From Brevibacterium mcbrellneri ATCC 49030 (GTDB taxonomy: Bacteria; Actinomycetota; Actinomycetes; Actinomycetales; Brevibacteriaceae): a stretch of DNA of 64,000 nt. Location of the stretch: positions 24,168-88,167 of the forward strand of contig NZ_ADNU01000032.1 in the NCBI RefSeq assembly GCF_000178455.1. The letters run 5' to 3'. The position numbers and the translations under genes were made by a program. Positions 7,475 through 16,005 of this stretch are shown here, piece after piece. Under the pieces are notes generated by a model. That model did no database searches. It was given only the letters and a program-made list of their open reading frames with translations, and was not told the DNA's origin. Positions within the stretch are counted from its first letter, which is position 1. Every line of letters starts with the position of its first letter.

Positions 7475-9433
7475 TCAGTTAAGTTCAACAGTGGATTTCT
7501 CGCCTTGATCTGCATCAAGTTTGCGGATCTTTGCTTTAAATCGGACTAGTCGTACAGCGTTGAGCACCACCACTAACACCGAAGCTTCGTGTACCAGCAT
7601 GCCCACACTCATGAACACAGCGCCTGCGACAACTCCAACGAGAAGCGCAACCACGGTAGCGAGAGCGATAAACGTGTTTTGGCGCACGTTGCGCACGGTC
7701 GCTTGCACAAGTTGTCGCGCGTGTACGAGCTGATCAAAACGTCCACCGGCAAGAACCACGTCTGCAGTGTCAATTGACACATCAGTGCCCGTACCCATTG
7801 CAATTCCAACGTGCGCTGCCGCGATCGCAGGAGCGTCGTTAATGCCATCACCGATCATTGCGACTTTCCGGCCCTGTGCGGTGAGTTCCTGAACCGCATC
7901 AACCTTGTGCTCCGGTAGAAGTTCCGCCTTCACCTGATCAATGCCCAGCTCGCGCGCAACAGCAGTAGCAGTGCGGGGGTTATCGCCGGTGAGCATGACA
8001 ATGTCACGGATTCCCCATTCATGCAGTTGTGAAAGCGCCTTGGCTTCCGGACGAATCGTGTCAGCCACTGCGATCATCCCGGCCAACTTACCGGCCACGA
8101 TCACAAAGAACACCGTAGCGCCTGCCGTTTCTAATTCCTGGGCCTTCTTCTCCCATGAGCCAAGCGTTACACAATACTCGTTAACCAATCTGCGTGAACC
8201 CACGGCAACTTCTGTGCCCTCAACAGTTCCGCTGATTCCAGAGCCAGCGTGAACCCGTACATCAGAAACTGTGGAGAGGGACACCTCGGCGGTGGCCTTT
8301 ACAACAGCGGTACCCAACGGGTGCTCAGAAGCCGTTTCGACAGCAGCGGCCAGGCGCAAAACCTCGTGTGCGTCAGAACTGATGCCTACAACCTCGACCA
8401 CGGTAGGACGGCCGTGGGTGAGCGTACCCGTCTTATCGACCACCAGCGTGTCCACTGCAGTGAGTCTTTCAACTGCATCGCCGCCTTTCAGTAACACGCC
8501 GTGCCGAGCGCCGTTACCAATCCCCGCGACCATTGACACGGGCGTGGAAATTACCAGGGCTCCGGGACATGCAATCACCAAGAACGTCAGCGCGAAGTGC
8601 GCATCAAACGTCACTAAGAACGCAACAACCGCTAACACGATGATGGTGGGGGTGTACCAACGGGAAAAACGGTCCAAAAACCTTTGCGTGGACGATTTAG
8701 AGTCCTGAGCGTCCTCAACCAGTTCAATGATGCGAGAAAACGCGGTGTCGGAACCTACGTGTTCAGCACGAATAGTCAGAAAACCGTCAGCGACAATCGT
8801 GCCGGAAAACACCGAGTCACTGTCGTCTTTGAGAGCTGGAACGGGTTCACCGGTAATCGTGGATTCGTCGATGTGCCCACGCCCGTCGACCACGGTACCG
8901 TCGACCGGCACGCGTGAACCTGTGCGCACAACAACGTGCTCTCCCACCTTCACGCCGGACGCGGGCACGGTGACGGTTTCACCATCACGAATTACATCCG
9001 CCTCTTGTGGGGCCATATCGATAAGGTCACTCACCGAACGACGCGTGCGCTCCATCGACCGTGCTTCGATCCACGAGCCGAAAACGAACAGAAAGGCCAC
9101 CACGCCTGCTTCAACTAACTCCCCAATTACTAGGGCGCCGGTTACGGCGATCGTCACAAGCAAGTCGATCGAAAACGTTTTATACCTAAGCGCTTGAAGA
9201 GCTGTCTTAGCGATGGGCCAACCGGCCGTCAGAGCTGCACCCAGCAGACTCACCATCTGCAGGCTTCGCCACGAAACGATGGGTATGTCTCCCGTTGCAA
9301 ATGCCCAACCGCTCACAGCAGATAGGGCGGGTTCATCTACCCATTGCGCGATTCCCCATGCCACAAGTGCCAGCACTAGGAGCGCACCACTAATCAGCGA
9401 AATCCTCGCTCTAGCTTTTGAAGTCATCGTCAC
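7475..9433 (-). CDS. Heavy-metal P1B-type ATPase with CPG motif
   Basis: Membrane metal pump of 652 residues, without an N-terminal metal-binding domain. Landmarks are two N-terminal hydrophobic hairpins, TGEP actuator motif, phosphorylation site DKTGT (D333), SEHPLG nucleotide motif with its His-Pro pair, and GDGINDAP. The sixth-helix metal motif is ACPGALVIS (C289-P-G291), not CPC, SPC or CPH. The last helix pair has HEAS (H615-E616), like the HEG of Zn/Cd/Co pumps. This points away from classic copper exporters and toward divalent metals, but the substrate is unresolved. An FNR-like site lies 51-64 bp upstream. It forms an operon with the HMA gene. Confidence 0.92.
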   Translation of the reverse strand: MTMTSKARARISLISGALLVLALVAWGIAQWVDEPALSAVSGWAFATGDIPIVSWRSLQMVSLLGAALTAGWPIAKTALQALRYKTFSIDLLVTIAVTGALVIGELVEAGVVAFLFVFGSWIEARSMERTRRSVSDLIDMAPQEADVIRDGETVTVPASGVKVGEHVVVRTGSRVPVDGTVVDGRGHIDESTITGEPVPALKDDSDSVFSGTIVADGFLTIRAEHVGSDTAFSRIIELVEDAQDSKSSTQRFLDRFSRWYTPTIIVLAVVAFLVTFDAHFALTFLVIACPGALVISTPVSMVAGIGNGARHGVLLKGGDAVERLTAVDTLVVDKTGTLTHGRPTVVEVVGISSDAHEVLRLAAAVETASEHPLGTAVVKATAEVSLSTVSDVRVHAGSGISGTVEGTEVAVGSRRLVNEYCVTLGSWEKKAQELETAGATVFFVIVAGKLAGMIAVADTIRPEAKALSQLHEWGIRDIVMLTGDNPRTATAVARELGIDQVKAELLPEHKVDAVQELTAQGRKVAMIGDGINDAPAIAAAHVGIAMGTGTDVSIDTADVVLAGGRFDQLVHARQLVQATVRNVRQNTFIALATVVALLVGVVAGAVFMSVGMLVHEASVLVVVLNAVRLVRFKAKIRKLDADQGEKSTVELN

Positions 9434-9483
9434 TCCTCTTCCTTGTTCTGTTAGCAGTACATCGAAAGAGAAGCGACCCCACC

Positions 9484-9497
9484 TTGACGTAGATCAA
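9484..9497. promoter_or_regulatory. FNR/FLP-like operator before the metal ATPase
   Basis: TTGACGTAGATCAA matches TTGAT-N4-ATCAA with one mismatch. It lies 51-64 bp upstream of the ATPase start, a usual operator position. With the site at 6414-6427 it suggests the FLP-like regulator controls both neighbouring transcription units. Confidence 0.55.
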
Positions 9498-9504
9498 GAA
9501 CCGT

Positions 9505-9630
9505 TTTCTCTACAATCCTTAATCAGGAGTGTAGAGTAAAGCCCACTTTTGTTCGTTTTGTTCACGTTTTCGGTCCAAAAACGGCCCATTACTCTACACA
9601 GCTAGTCCAAAGTCGCTCAGGAGTGTAGAC
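9505..9630. repeat. Clustered GTGTAGA motifs in the ATPase upstream region
   Basis: CAGGAGTGTAGA occurs twice as a direct repeat (9524-9535 and 9618-9629). GTGTAGAGTA (9529-9538) and TACTCTACAC (9590-9599) form a perfect 10-bp inverted repeat, and a further TCTACA lies near 9508. This array lies between the divergent ATPase transcript and the end of the secreted-protein gene. It resembles an operator cluster for a second, metal-responsive repressor not encoded in this window. The remainder of the 319-base gap 9434-9752 holds no gene. Confidence 0.5.
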
Positions 9631-9676
9631 AAACTCCACGAACATCTTGTGGCCAGTAACCCGAGGAGCGCCCTCA

Positions 9677-9714
9677 CAAAAACGCGCGGAGAGACGTTGC
9701 GTCTCTCCGCGCGT
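9677..9714 (-). terminator. Strong rho-independent terminator
   Basis: A perfect 15-bp stem (9682-9696 with 9700-9714, arms starting ACGCGCGGAGAGACG) closes a 3-base loop. Read on the minus strand it is followed by a run of T. It lies 38 bases past the stop of the secreted-protein gene, for which it is the evident terminator. Confidence 0.85.
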
Positions 9715-9752
9715 GCACGTGAGGTCACTGCCTGTCAAGGACACGAGAACGT

Positions 9753-10674
9753 TTAGAACACTCCAGCGTTCTTCTTGCCTCCGTCGGTCAGAGTTACACC
9801 CTTACGGGAGTCCTTCTTGTAGTCGTTGTAACCGGTTGTGTCGTCCTTGAGACGGTCAGCGTGGCTGACCTCAATGTAGTTCGAGATGCGACCCAACTTG
9901 GTCTTACCGTCACCAAAGTTCAGGTTCGCAACCAACGTTTCTTCACCTGGTTCAATCGCGTTCGACAAGGTCACCTGGAAAGTGCGAGTTGAGGTCTTCT
10001 TGTCGAAGCCGAGGTCGCGAGTGTACGCGCCGTTGAAGTGGCCAGGCGTGATGAGGCGGTCAACACCCTTCGGTCCCTTGTCAGTCTTGACCTTTACCAA
10101 GAACGAGGTCTGTGGGAACTCCTGGTAGTAAGTGTCGGAACCTACGTTCTTGACGCGTAGCGCTACAAGCCCGGCGTAGCCAGGAGCTTTACCTGCTGCA
10201 ACGGTCAGGCGTGGTTCGAGGTCGTGCTTAGCCTGCTTAGCAGGCTTGGTGGTGCTGACCTTTGGAACCAAAGGTTCTTTGGTTTCGACGACACGGTCTA
10301 CTGGCTTGCCAGTGCCCTTGCCACCTTCAGCGCCTGAAGGGTTGTCGTACATGCGCACGCGAACTTCGTTCTTAATGGGCGCAAAGGCAGTCCATGCGGT
10401 TGGGTTGGGCCAAGTTCCGTTTGGCTTGCAGTACTGCTGGGTTCCGCCCATGTTGAATTCGGTGGATTCCGACTTGCTTCCGTTAACCGTCAGCGAGATG
10501 GTCTGCGAACGGCTTGTCGACTGAGTCAGTGGAATAGGGGACTTGGTCTTGTTGTTGGTGGAGATGGTCCCAACAGGAGCCCACGAGTCTTTCACCAGCA
10601 GGGCTGGCCCCGAACAGGACTGCAAAGACCGCGGTGCCGGCCAGAGCAGCTGAAGCAGTGCGACGAATGCTCAT
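9753..10674 (-). pseudogene. Secreted protein, signal peptide out of frame with mature region
   Basis: The start codon at 10674 opens a typical signal peptide (MSIRRT, hydrophobic AALAGTAVFAVLFG), but this frame stops near 10483. The mature region (about 280 residues, beginning LLVKDSWAPVG) is in another frame and runs to 9753. Removing one G from the GGGG run near 10604 would join them. The mature part has no recognised catalytic motif. It looks like an extracellular beta-rich protein with a CARDB-like stretch, where an AGLVALRVKNVG segment is followed by EPGEETLVANLNFGDG. This is either a real frameshift, a phase-variable tract or a sequence error. The coding look of both halves supports a recently intact gene. 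Confidence 0.7.
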
Positions 10675-10950
10675 TGAGAAATCCTTTACGTGAGGAGTAT
10701 GGATCGTTCGTTAAGTGATTCTTGAGTCACTGTTAAGCAACGGAACCGATGTTACGCACAGGTTTACTCTTGGGTACGCTCACAAGTAACGATAGGAACA
10801 AAGCTCAGGAAACGTTAAACTTCAGGCCCCGCAACACCGCTGCAACCACCTCGGCGAGCCCCCGCTCCAGCCACACGCACCCATATAAAAGACGCGCCCA
10901 CGCAACGTGAAATCCCGGACTTTGCTACGTAAAGATTTAAGGTAAATACC

Positions 10951-13836
10951 ATGGCGACCAGTACGACTTCCCCCGCTACTGGTACAGGACGCCGGAAGCG
11001 TGGAGCCCCCACGCAGGCTACTGAACCCGCGGGTGAAAAGCAGAAAACTAACCCCGTAACCGGAACATGGATGGGCATGTCACGCATGGCCGGAGACCGC
11101 GCGCGCAAAGCGTTTAGCGAAGACCCCGAAACACCTACTCGCCGCGACGGCACAGGCTTCTTCCTCATAGGCCTGGCTGTTGTAGTCGCGGCATTCGAGT
11201 GGTGGAACATCCCAGGCGTGTTTGGCAACGCGGTGCGCGGAGTATTCGAAGGGACCTTTGGCCGAGTGGCCCTGGTCCTGCCTGTCGTATTCGTTCTCTA
11301 CGCTGTGCGCCTCTTTATGCGCGGCAACGAAACCCGCCAGAACAACCGCATCCTGGTAGGAACAATTGCGCTTTTGGTTTCCGCCGCAGGCCTGGCACAC
11401 ATCGCCGCCGGCAACCCTAGCTTTGTCAACTCACGCGAAGCCATGGCAAACGGTGGGGGAGCGCTGGGCTACATCGTGTCTAGCCCTATAGTCACCGCTG
11501 CAACCGTGTATGTGGCCGTTCCAATTCTGGTGCTCGTTGCGCTCTTTAGCGTGCTGGTGATCACCGCAACACCAGTAGTCAAGGTGCCGGAACGTCTCGT
11601 TGGTCTCTATAACCGCCTCACCGGTGGAACCGCGGAACCTGCCACTGGCGCCGATGAAGAAGACGACACCAACGTCGACCTCGTCGCTACCAACCAGCGC
11701 ACCTCGACCCTCAAACCTCTGGGACGCAAACGTCGCTCAAAGAAGGCCGACGGCGAAGAAACCACCCGCGCCTATGACAAGGCAACCATTGATGACACCT
11801 CGGGCAAGCACGCCGAGGCCGCCCCACCTGCCGCTGAAGACGCACCTACCCGCGTGCTCAACAGCGAGATCTACGACGTGGATCAAGACGTAGACGAGCC
11901 GAAGTACAAGCCTGGTCAGCGTCGCCCCACGAAGGCAGAACGGGAAGCCGCGAAACTCAAGCGCGACCAAGGTCTCGACGCCACACTGCCCGGCGAAACT
12001 GCAGACGTTAAGTCGCAAGAAGAAGCCGCCACCAGGGCAATTGATCGCAAACCTGACCCGGAAAACACGGTGCCCACTGTCAACACTCCGGCACCTGTCG
12101 CTACAGGAGAGTTGCCTCAACGCGTTGAACAGCTGGAACTCGCAGGTGACGTCACGTACACCTTGCCCGCCTCGGACTTGCTCACGGCCGGGCCACCGCC
12201 AAAGGAACGCTCGGAAGCCAACGACCGCGTGGTCGAAGCGCTTCGTGAAGTGTTTGAGCAGTTCAAGATCAGCGCCGCCGTTACGGGATTCTCACGCGGT
12301 CCAACCGTGACCCGCTACGAAATTGAACTAGAACCTGGTACCAAGGTCGAAAAGGTCACCGCGCTGGAGAAGAACATTGCATACGCGGTTGCCAGCGCCG
12401 ATGTACGTATTCTGTCGCCCATTCCAGGCAGGAAGGCCATCGGTATTGAAATCCCCAACGCCGACCGCGAAACCGTGGCTCTGGGTGACGTTCTGCGCTC
12501 GCAGGCCGCACGTGGCACCGACAAGCCGATGGTCGTGGGTGTTGGTAAGGACGTTGAAGGTGGCTTCGTTGTTGCCGACCTTGCGAAGATGCCGCACTTG
12601 CTGGTGGCCGGTGCGACCGGTTCCGGTAAGTCGTCGTTCGTCAACTCCATGATCACGTCCATCATGATGCGTGCAACGCCTGATGAAGTGCGCATGATTC
12701 TGGTTGACCCCAAACGCGTGGAACTGACCATTTACGAAGGCATTCCACACCTCATTACACCCATCATCACCAACCCGAAGAAGGCTGCTGAAGCCCTCGA
12801 ATGGGTGGTGCGTGAAATGGACGCCCGCTACGACGACCTCGCGCACTTTGGGTTCAAGCACGTACGCGAGTTCAACCAGGCTGTGCGTGAAGGACGCCTC
12901 ACTCCACCGCCCGGCTCTGAACGCAAGCTGCAACCGTACCCGTACCTGCTTGTTGTGGTGGACGAGTTGGCTGACCTCATGATGGTTGCGCCACGTGACG
13001 TGGAAGCTTCGATTCAGCGCATTACGCAGCTGGCCCGTGCCGCCGGAATTCACCTGGTGCTTGCGACCCAGCGCCCATCCGTGGACGTTGTGACTGGTCT
13101 GATCAAGGCCAACGTGCCTTCGCGTCTGGCCTTTGCGACTTCCTCACTGGCCGACTCCCGTGTGATTTTGGACATGCCAGGTGCCGAGAAGCTCATTGGC
13201 CAAGGTGACGCCCTGTTCCTGCCTATGGGTAAGTCCAAGCCCATGCGTGTGCAGGGTTCGTGGGTCAACGAGTCCGAAATTGAAGAAGTGGTCAAGCACG
13301 TCAAGACCCAGCTGGCGCCTAACTACCGCGAAGACGTCCAGGCTACTGCTCCTAAGAAGCAGATCGATGAAGAGATCGGCGACGACATGGACGTTCTGCT
13401 CCAGGCCGCTGAGCTCGTCATCACCACGCAGTTCGGCTCGACTTCGATGTTGCAGCGCAAGTTGCGTGTTGGGTTCGCCAAGGCGGGACGCCTCATGGAC
13501 CTCATGGAATCCCGCGGAATCGTAGGGCCATCCGAAGGGTCCAAGGCCCGTGATGTGCTGGTGAAACCTGACGACCTTGCAAGCACGCTGGCGTTCATCC
13601 GCGGTGACGCCCCGCCTGAAGGTTCGTCTGCTGACGCTGGCGGTGTTGAGGGTGCAGACGGCGACCAGGGCAATGCGCCATACGCGCAGGCCGCCGAGGT
13701 CGTTAACCCTGGTGACGCAAACTCCGCTGGTGACGGGGGAGCTGGCGAGTTAAAAGCCGGTGACATTGACCCCGAAACTGGTCTGGAAGTCGTGGAGGCT
13801 TCCAGCGAAGACGCATGGGGGCTGACCGGCCGTTAA
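10951..13836 (+). CDS. ftsK: DNA translocase FtsK/SpoIIIE
   Basis: Septal DNA pump that moves chromosome ends toward dif and activates XerCD recombination. The 961-residue protein has four N-terminal membrane segments (about 65-205), an acidic Thr/Glu-rich linker (about 220-400), and a RecA-like motor with Walker A GATGSGKS (about 554-561) and Walker B LVVVDELADL (about 667-676). It ends in a gamma winged-helix domain (about 815-880, ITTQFGSTSMLQRKLRVGF) that reads polar DNA sequences. An additional acidic Gly/Ala-rich tail follows. The over-represented ACCTCGG heptamer in this window is a candidate for what such a protein reads, but that is unproven. Confidence 0.96.
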   Translation: MATSTTSPATGTGRRKRGAPTQATEPAGEKQKTNPVTGTWMGMSRMAGDRARKAFSEDPETPTRRDGTGFFLIGLAVVVAAFEWWNIPGVFGNAVRGVFEGTFGRVALVLPVVFVLYAVRLFMRGNETRQNNRILVGTIALLVSAAGLAHIAAGNPSFVNSREAMANGGGALGYIVSSPIVTAATVYVAVPILVLVALFSVLVITATPVVKVPERLVGLYNRLTGGTAEPATGADEEDDTNVDLVATNQRTSTLKPLGRKRRSKKADGEETTRAYDKATIDDTSGKHAEAAPPAAEDAPTRVLNSEIYDVDQDVDEPKYKPGQRRPTKAEREAAKLKRDQGLDATLPGETADVKSQEEAATRAIDRKPDPENTVPTVNTPAPVATGELPQRVEQLELAGDVTYTLPASDLLTAGPPPKERSEANDRVVEALREVFEQFKISAAVTGFSRGPTVTRYEIELEPGTKVEKVTALEKNIAYAVASADVRILSPIPGRKAIGIEIPNADRETVALGDVLRSQAARGTDKPMVVGVGKDVEGGFVVADLAKMPHLLVAGATGSGKSSFVNSMITSIMMRATPDEVRMILVDPKRVELTIYEGIPHLITPIITNPKKAAEALEWVVREMDARYDDLAHFGFKHVREFNQAVREGRLTPPPGSERKLQPYPYLLVVVDELADLMMVAPRDVEASIQRITQLARAAGIHLVLATQRPSVDVVTGLIKANVPSRLAFATSSLADSRVILDMPGAEKLIGQGDALFLPMGKSKPMRVQGSWVNESEIEEVVKHVKTQLAPNYREDVQATAPKKQIDEEIGDDMDVLLQAAELVITTQFGSTSMLQRKLRVGFAKAGRLMDLMESRGIVGPSEGSKARDVLVKPDDLASTLAFIRGDAPPEGSSADAGGVEGADGDQGNAPYAQAAEVVNPGDANSAGDGGAGELKAGDIDPETGLEVVEASSEDAWGLTGR

Positions 13837-13839
13837 CCG

Positions 13840-14583
13840 ATGGTCGATAAGCTTGGTTTTATGAGTACCCCAGACCGCAAACAGGGTCAGCCAGAAACCA
13901 CCTCGGCGACGCACAAGGACAGCACCCCTGCCGCTGCCAAACGCACACGCATGCAACACGTGCCCAACGCGTTGACAGTCCTGCGCATCGTCATGGTGCC
14001 GGTGTTCGCTGTTTTGCTACTTATGCACGGCGGACAAGACCCCACGCTGCGGTGGTGGGCGCTGGCAATTTTCCTGCTGGCAATGCTTACGGACAAACTA
14101 GACGGCGACATCGCGCGTAAGTACGACATCGTCTCTGACTTTGGAAAACTCGCCGACCCTATCGCCGACAAAGCCCTCATGGCCGCCGCGTTCATTGGGC
14201 TGGCGATCGTGGGCGCTTTGCCGTGGTGGGTTCCCGTAGTGATTCTGGTGCGTGAAATTGGCATCACAGTGATGCGCATGTTCATGCTCAAATACGAAGT
14301 CATGCCAGCATCGCGTGGCGGGAAAATCAAGACCGTGCTCCAAACGGCCACCGTGGCTCTCTACATTGCTGCTCTGCCGCTGGCCGTCGTCACTTCCGCC
14401 GGTTTTATGTTTGCGTATGCGATCTTCGCCGGGTTTGCGCTTACTCTCACCATTCTGGTGACCGTAATCACCGGTGTCGACTACGTGGTTCAGGCGCAGA
14501 AGATTAAGAAGGAAGCAGGCCAGGGGAAGGTGGCTGGCGCCAACCCGACCACCGCCTCGGGCGAGGCCCCCAATGACCGTTGA
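13840..14583 (+). CDS. pgsA: CDP-diacylglycerol-glycerol-3-phosphate phosphatidyltransferase
   Basis: Integral membrane enzyme making phosphatidylglycerophosphate, the committed step to phosphatidylglycerol and cardiolipin. The CDP-alcohol phosphotransferase motif D-x2-D-G-x2-A-R-x8-G-x3-D-x3-D is complete at about residues 84-109, starting DKLDGDIAR. Several hydrophobic segments follow. The gene begins 3 bases after ftsK; an internal ATG at 13861 (MSTPDRK) is an equally possible start, and neither has a strong ribosome site. It overlaps cinA by 11 bases. Confidence 0.93.
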   Translation: MVDKLGFMSTPDRKQGQPETTSATHKDSTPAAAKRTRMQHVPNALTVLRIVMVPVFAVLLLMHGGQDPTLRWWALAIFLLAMLTDKLDGDIARKYDIVSDFGKLADPIADKALMAAAFIGLAIVGALPWWVPVVILVREIGITVMRMFMLKYEVMPASRGGKIKTVLQTATVALYIAALPLAVVTSAGFMFAYAIFAGFALTLTILVTVITGVDYVVQAQKIKKEAGQGKVAGANPTTASGEAPNDR

Positions 14584-15088
14584 CCCTGGAAACCTGCCAA
14601 CCCGAGTCATTCACGCGTACATGCAGCGCGGGCTCACGGTTGCAACGTGCGAATCCTTGACGGCCGGGCTGGTTGCCGGGACGTTGGCAACGGTGCCGGG
14701 TGCGTCGAAGGTGTTGCGTGGCGGGCTGGTGACGTATGCGACTGAGTTGAAAACGGCGCTGGCCGGTGTGGATGCTGAGCTTCTGAAAAAGTTCGGGGCA
14801 GTGGACGCCGAGGTGGCCCGCCAGATGGCGCGGGGAGCTCGGCGGGCGTGTACGGCAGATGTTGCAGTGGCCTGCACTGGGGTAGCAGGACCTGACCCGC
14901 AAGATGGCAAGCCGGTGGGCACCGTCTTTGTTGCCGTAGCGACCCGGGACGGCGAAGATGTGCGTGAGCACGCGTTTGAAGGGGACCGGGCGTCGATTCG
15001 GCGGCAGACTGTCGACGCGTGTTGTGAAGCGCTGTTGCGCATCATTTCCTGCAGACTTTCTTCAAATCCGGTGGAAGACCATCAGTGA
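14573..15088 (+). CDS. cinA: CinA C-terminal domain protein (nicotinamide-nucleotide amidohydrolase)
   Basis: Short CinA/PncC protein of 171 residues consisting only of the C-terminal amidohydrolase domain, which deamidates nicotinamide mononucleotide in the pyridine nucleotide salvage pathway. Family signatures are the CESLTAGLVAG stretch near residue 22, GGLVTYATELK near 48 and CTGVAGPDPQDGKPVGTV near 100. The ATG at 14573 lies inside the end of pgsA; a longer upstream frame would run out of frame through pgsA and is rejected. The pgsA-cinA-clgR-recA order is standard in actinobacteria. Confidence 0.92.
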   Translation: MTVDPGNLPTRVIHAYMQRGLTVATCESLTAGLVAGTLATVPGASKVLRGGLVTYATELKTALAGVDAELLKKFGAVDAEVARQMARGARRACTADVAVACTGVAGPDPQDGKPVGTVFVAVATRDGEDVREHAFEGDRASIRRQTVDACCEALLRIISCRLSSNPVEDHQ

Positions 15089-15093
15089 GCTTT

Positions 15094-15113
15094 AGTGCGG
15101 AACTGTTCGCACT
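15094..15113. repeat. Inverted repeat after cinA
   Basis: AGTGCG (15094-15099) and CGCACT (15108-15113) flank GAACTGTT. This lies just past the cinA stop and about 75 bp before clgR. No T run follows, so it may be an operator half-site pair and not a terminator. Confidence 0.35.
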
Positions 15114-15141
15114 GTAGGGTTATTGGAATAAACCACGTCCC

Positions 15142-15167
15142 GGTACGGTTACACCTCTACACGTACC
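15142..15167. promoter_or_regulatory. Palindrome before clgR
   Basis: GGTACG (15142-15147) and CGTACC (15162-15167) are inverted with 14 bases between them, 22 bases upstream of the clgR start. ClgR is autoregulated in relatives. This is a candidate operator, although it does not match the CGC-N5-GCG ClgR consensus. Confidence 0.3.
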
Positions 15168-15188
15168 ACGTCGCCTGAGGAGGCTGTT

Positions 15189-15515
15189 TTGACCCTGCTC
15201 CGTACCGAAATCGGCGACACCCTGCGCGTAGCGCGACGTCGTCAGAGTCGAACTCTTCGCGATGTCTCGACTGATGCACGTGTGTCGTTGGGGTACTTGA
15301 GTGAAATTGAACGCGGGCAAAAAGAAGCATCGTCTGAACTGCTCGCGTCCATCTGTGAGGCCCTTGACATGCCTGTGTCGGTTCTGTTGCGCGAAGTCGC
15401 TGACAAGATCGCGTTGTCTGAAGGAGTTCTGGTCCCAGATACAGTGCCGGACAACTTTGAAGAGATTGACGTGCCCCCAGAGGTAGCGAAGCGAGCTTTC
15501 GCACAGCAACGATAA
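15189..15515 (+). CDS. clgR: ClgR-type HTH transcriptional regulator
   Basis: XRE-family regulator of 108 residues. In actinobacteria ClgR activates Clp protease, chaperone and repair genes under envelope and proteolytic stress. The helix-turn-helix (about 15-45) includes [20 protein letters not shown], followed by the conserved [18 protein letters not shown]. Start is TTG behind a strong GAGGAGG site, which settles it. ClgR is normally degraded by ClpP through its C-terminus; here the tail ends AFAQQR and does not show the Ala-Ala degron. Located between cinA and recA, as in relatives. Confidence 0.9.
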   Translation: MTLLRTEIGDTLRVARRRQSRTLRDVSTDARVSLGYLSEIERGQKEASSELLASICEALDMPVSVLLREVADKIALSEGVLVPDTVPDNFEEIDVPPEVAKRAFAQQR

Positions 15516-15586
15516 GTTCTCGCGGTAGCGATAAGAGCGGTTTGGGGCGCGTGTGTGCCCCGCCGCTGGTAATAGGAAGGTCTTGT

Positions 15587-15817
15587 GTGCGCCACAGTGT
15601 CTATTGGGAGCTGATGAACGACGAATTCGGCTCGATTCGCGCAGCTTCGTTGCACACCGACCTCGCCTTGAGTTCACTAGGGTCCCTCACTGCTCAGGAA
15701 GCACTTGAACAGGGGGAGGACCCTAAAGTTGTGTGGCTTGCCGTGTGTGATGCCGCGGGTGTGCCGGAAAGTCGCCGTCTGGGGACAGATAAGAAGCCAC
15801 ACTCAAATCCCTTTTAA
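15587..15817 (+). CDS. DUF3046 family protein
   Basis: Small 76-residue protein of the actinobacterial DUF3046 family, usually found just before recA. Matching features are VYWELMNDEFGSIRAAS near the N-terminus, LGSLTAQEALEQGEDPKVVW in the middle and AVCDAAGVPESRR near the C-terminus. Start GTG at 15587 sits behind GGAAGG; the longer frame from 15542 lacks a ribosome site. Function is unknown; no membrane or catalytic motif is seen. Confidence 0.88.
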   Translation: MRHSVYWELMNDEFGSIRAASLHTDLALSSLGSLTAQEALEQGEDPKVVWLAVCDAAGVPESRRLGTDKKPHSNPF

Positions 15818-15862
15818 CTCCTTTTAATTCGCGACACGCGGGCGGTTGCGCGCGCAATGTTC

Positions 15863-15874
15863 GAACATATGTTC
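15863..15874. promoter_or_regulatory. LexA (SOS) box before recA
   Basis: GAACATATGTTC is a perfect GAAC-N4-GTTC box, the actinobacterial LexA operator. It lies 132-143 bp upstream of recA. A possible -10, TAGGAT, follows at 15885-15890, so LexA would cover the -35 region. Confidence 0.85.
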
Positions 15875-16005
15875 AATTGTGGCGTAGGATGGTCCTGTGA
15901 CATTCAGTGTGGCGAACGGAAGGGTTTTCCACATTTTTCTTTGTGAGGAATTTCTGTGTCAGTGCCTCCTCATAGAGTGCAACTAGACCATCACGAGGAG
16001 GAACT

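Noticed and set aside
7475..9433. Assignment of the ATPase as a copper exporter (CopA)
   Set aside because: It has CPG instead of CPC, HEAS in the last helix pair, and no N-terminal HMA domain, so the metal is left open.
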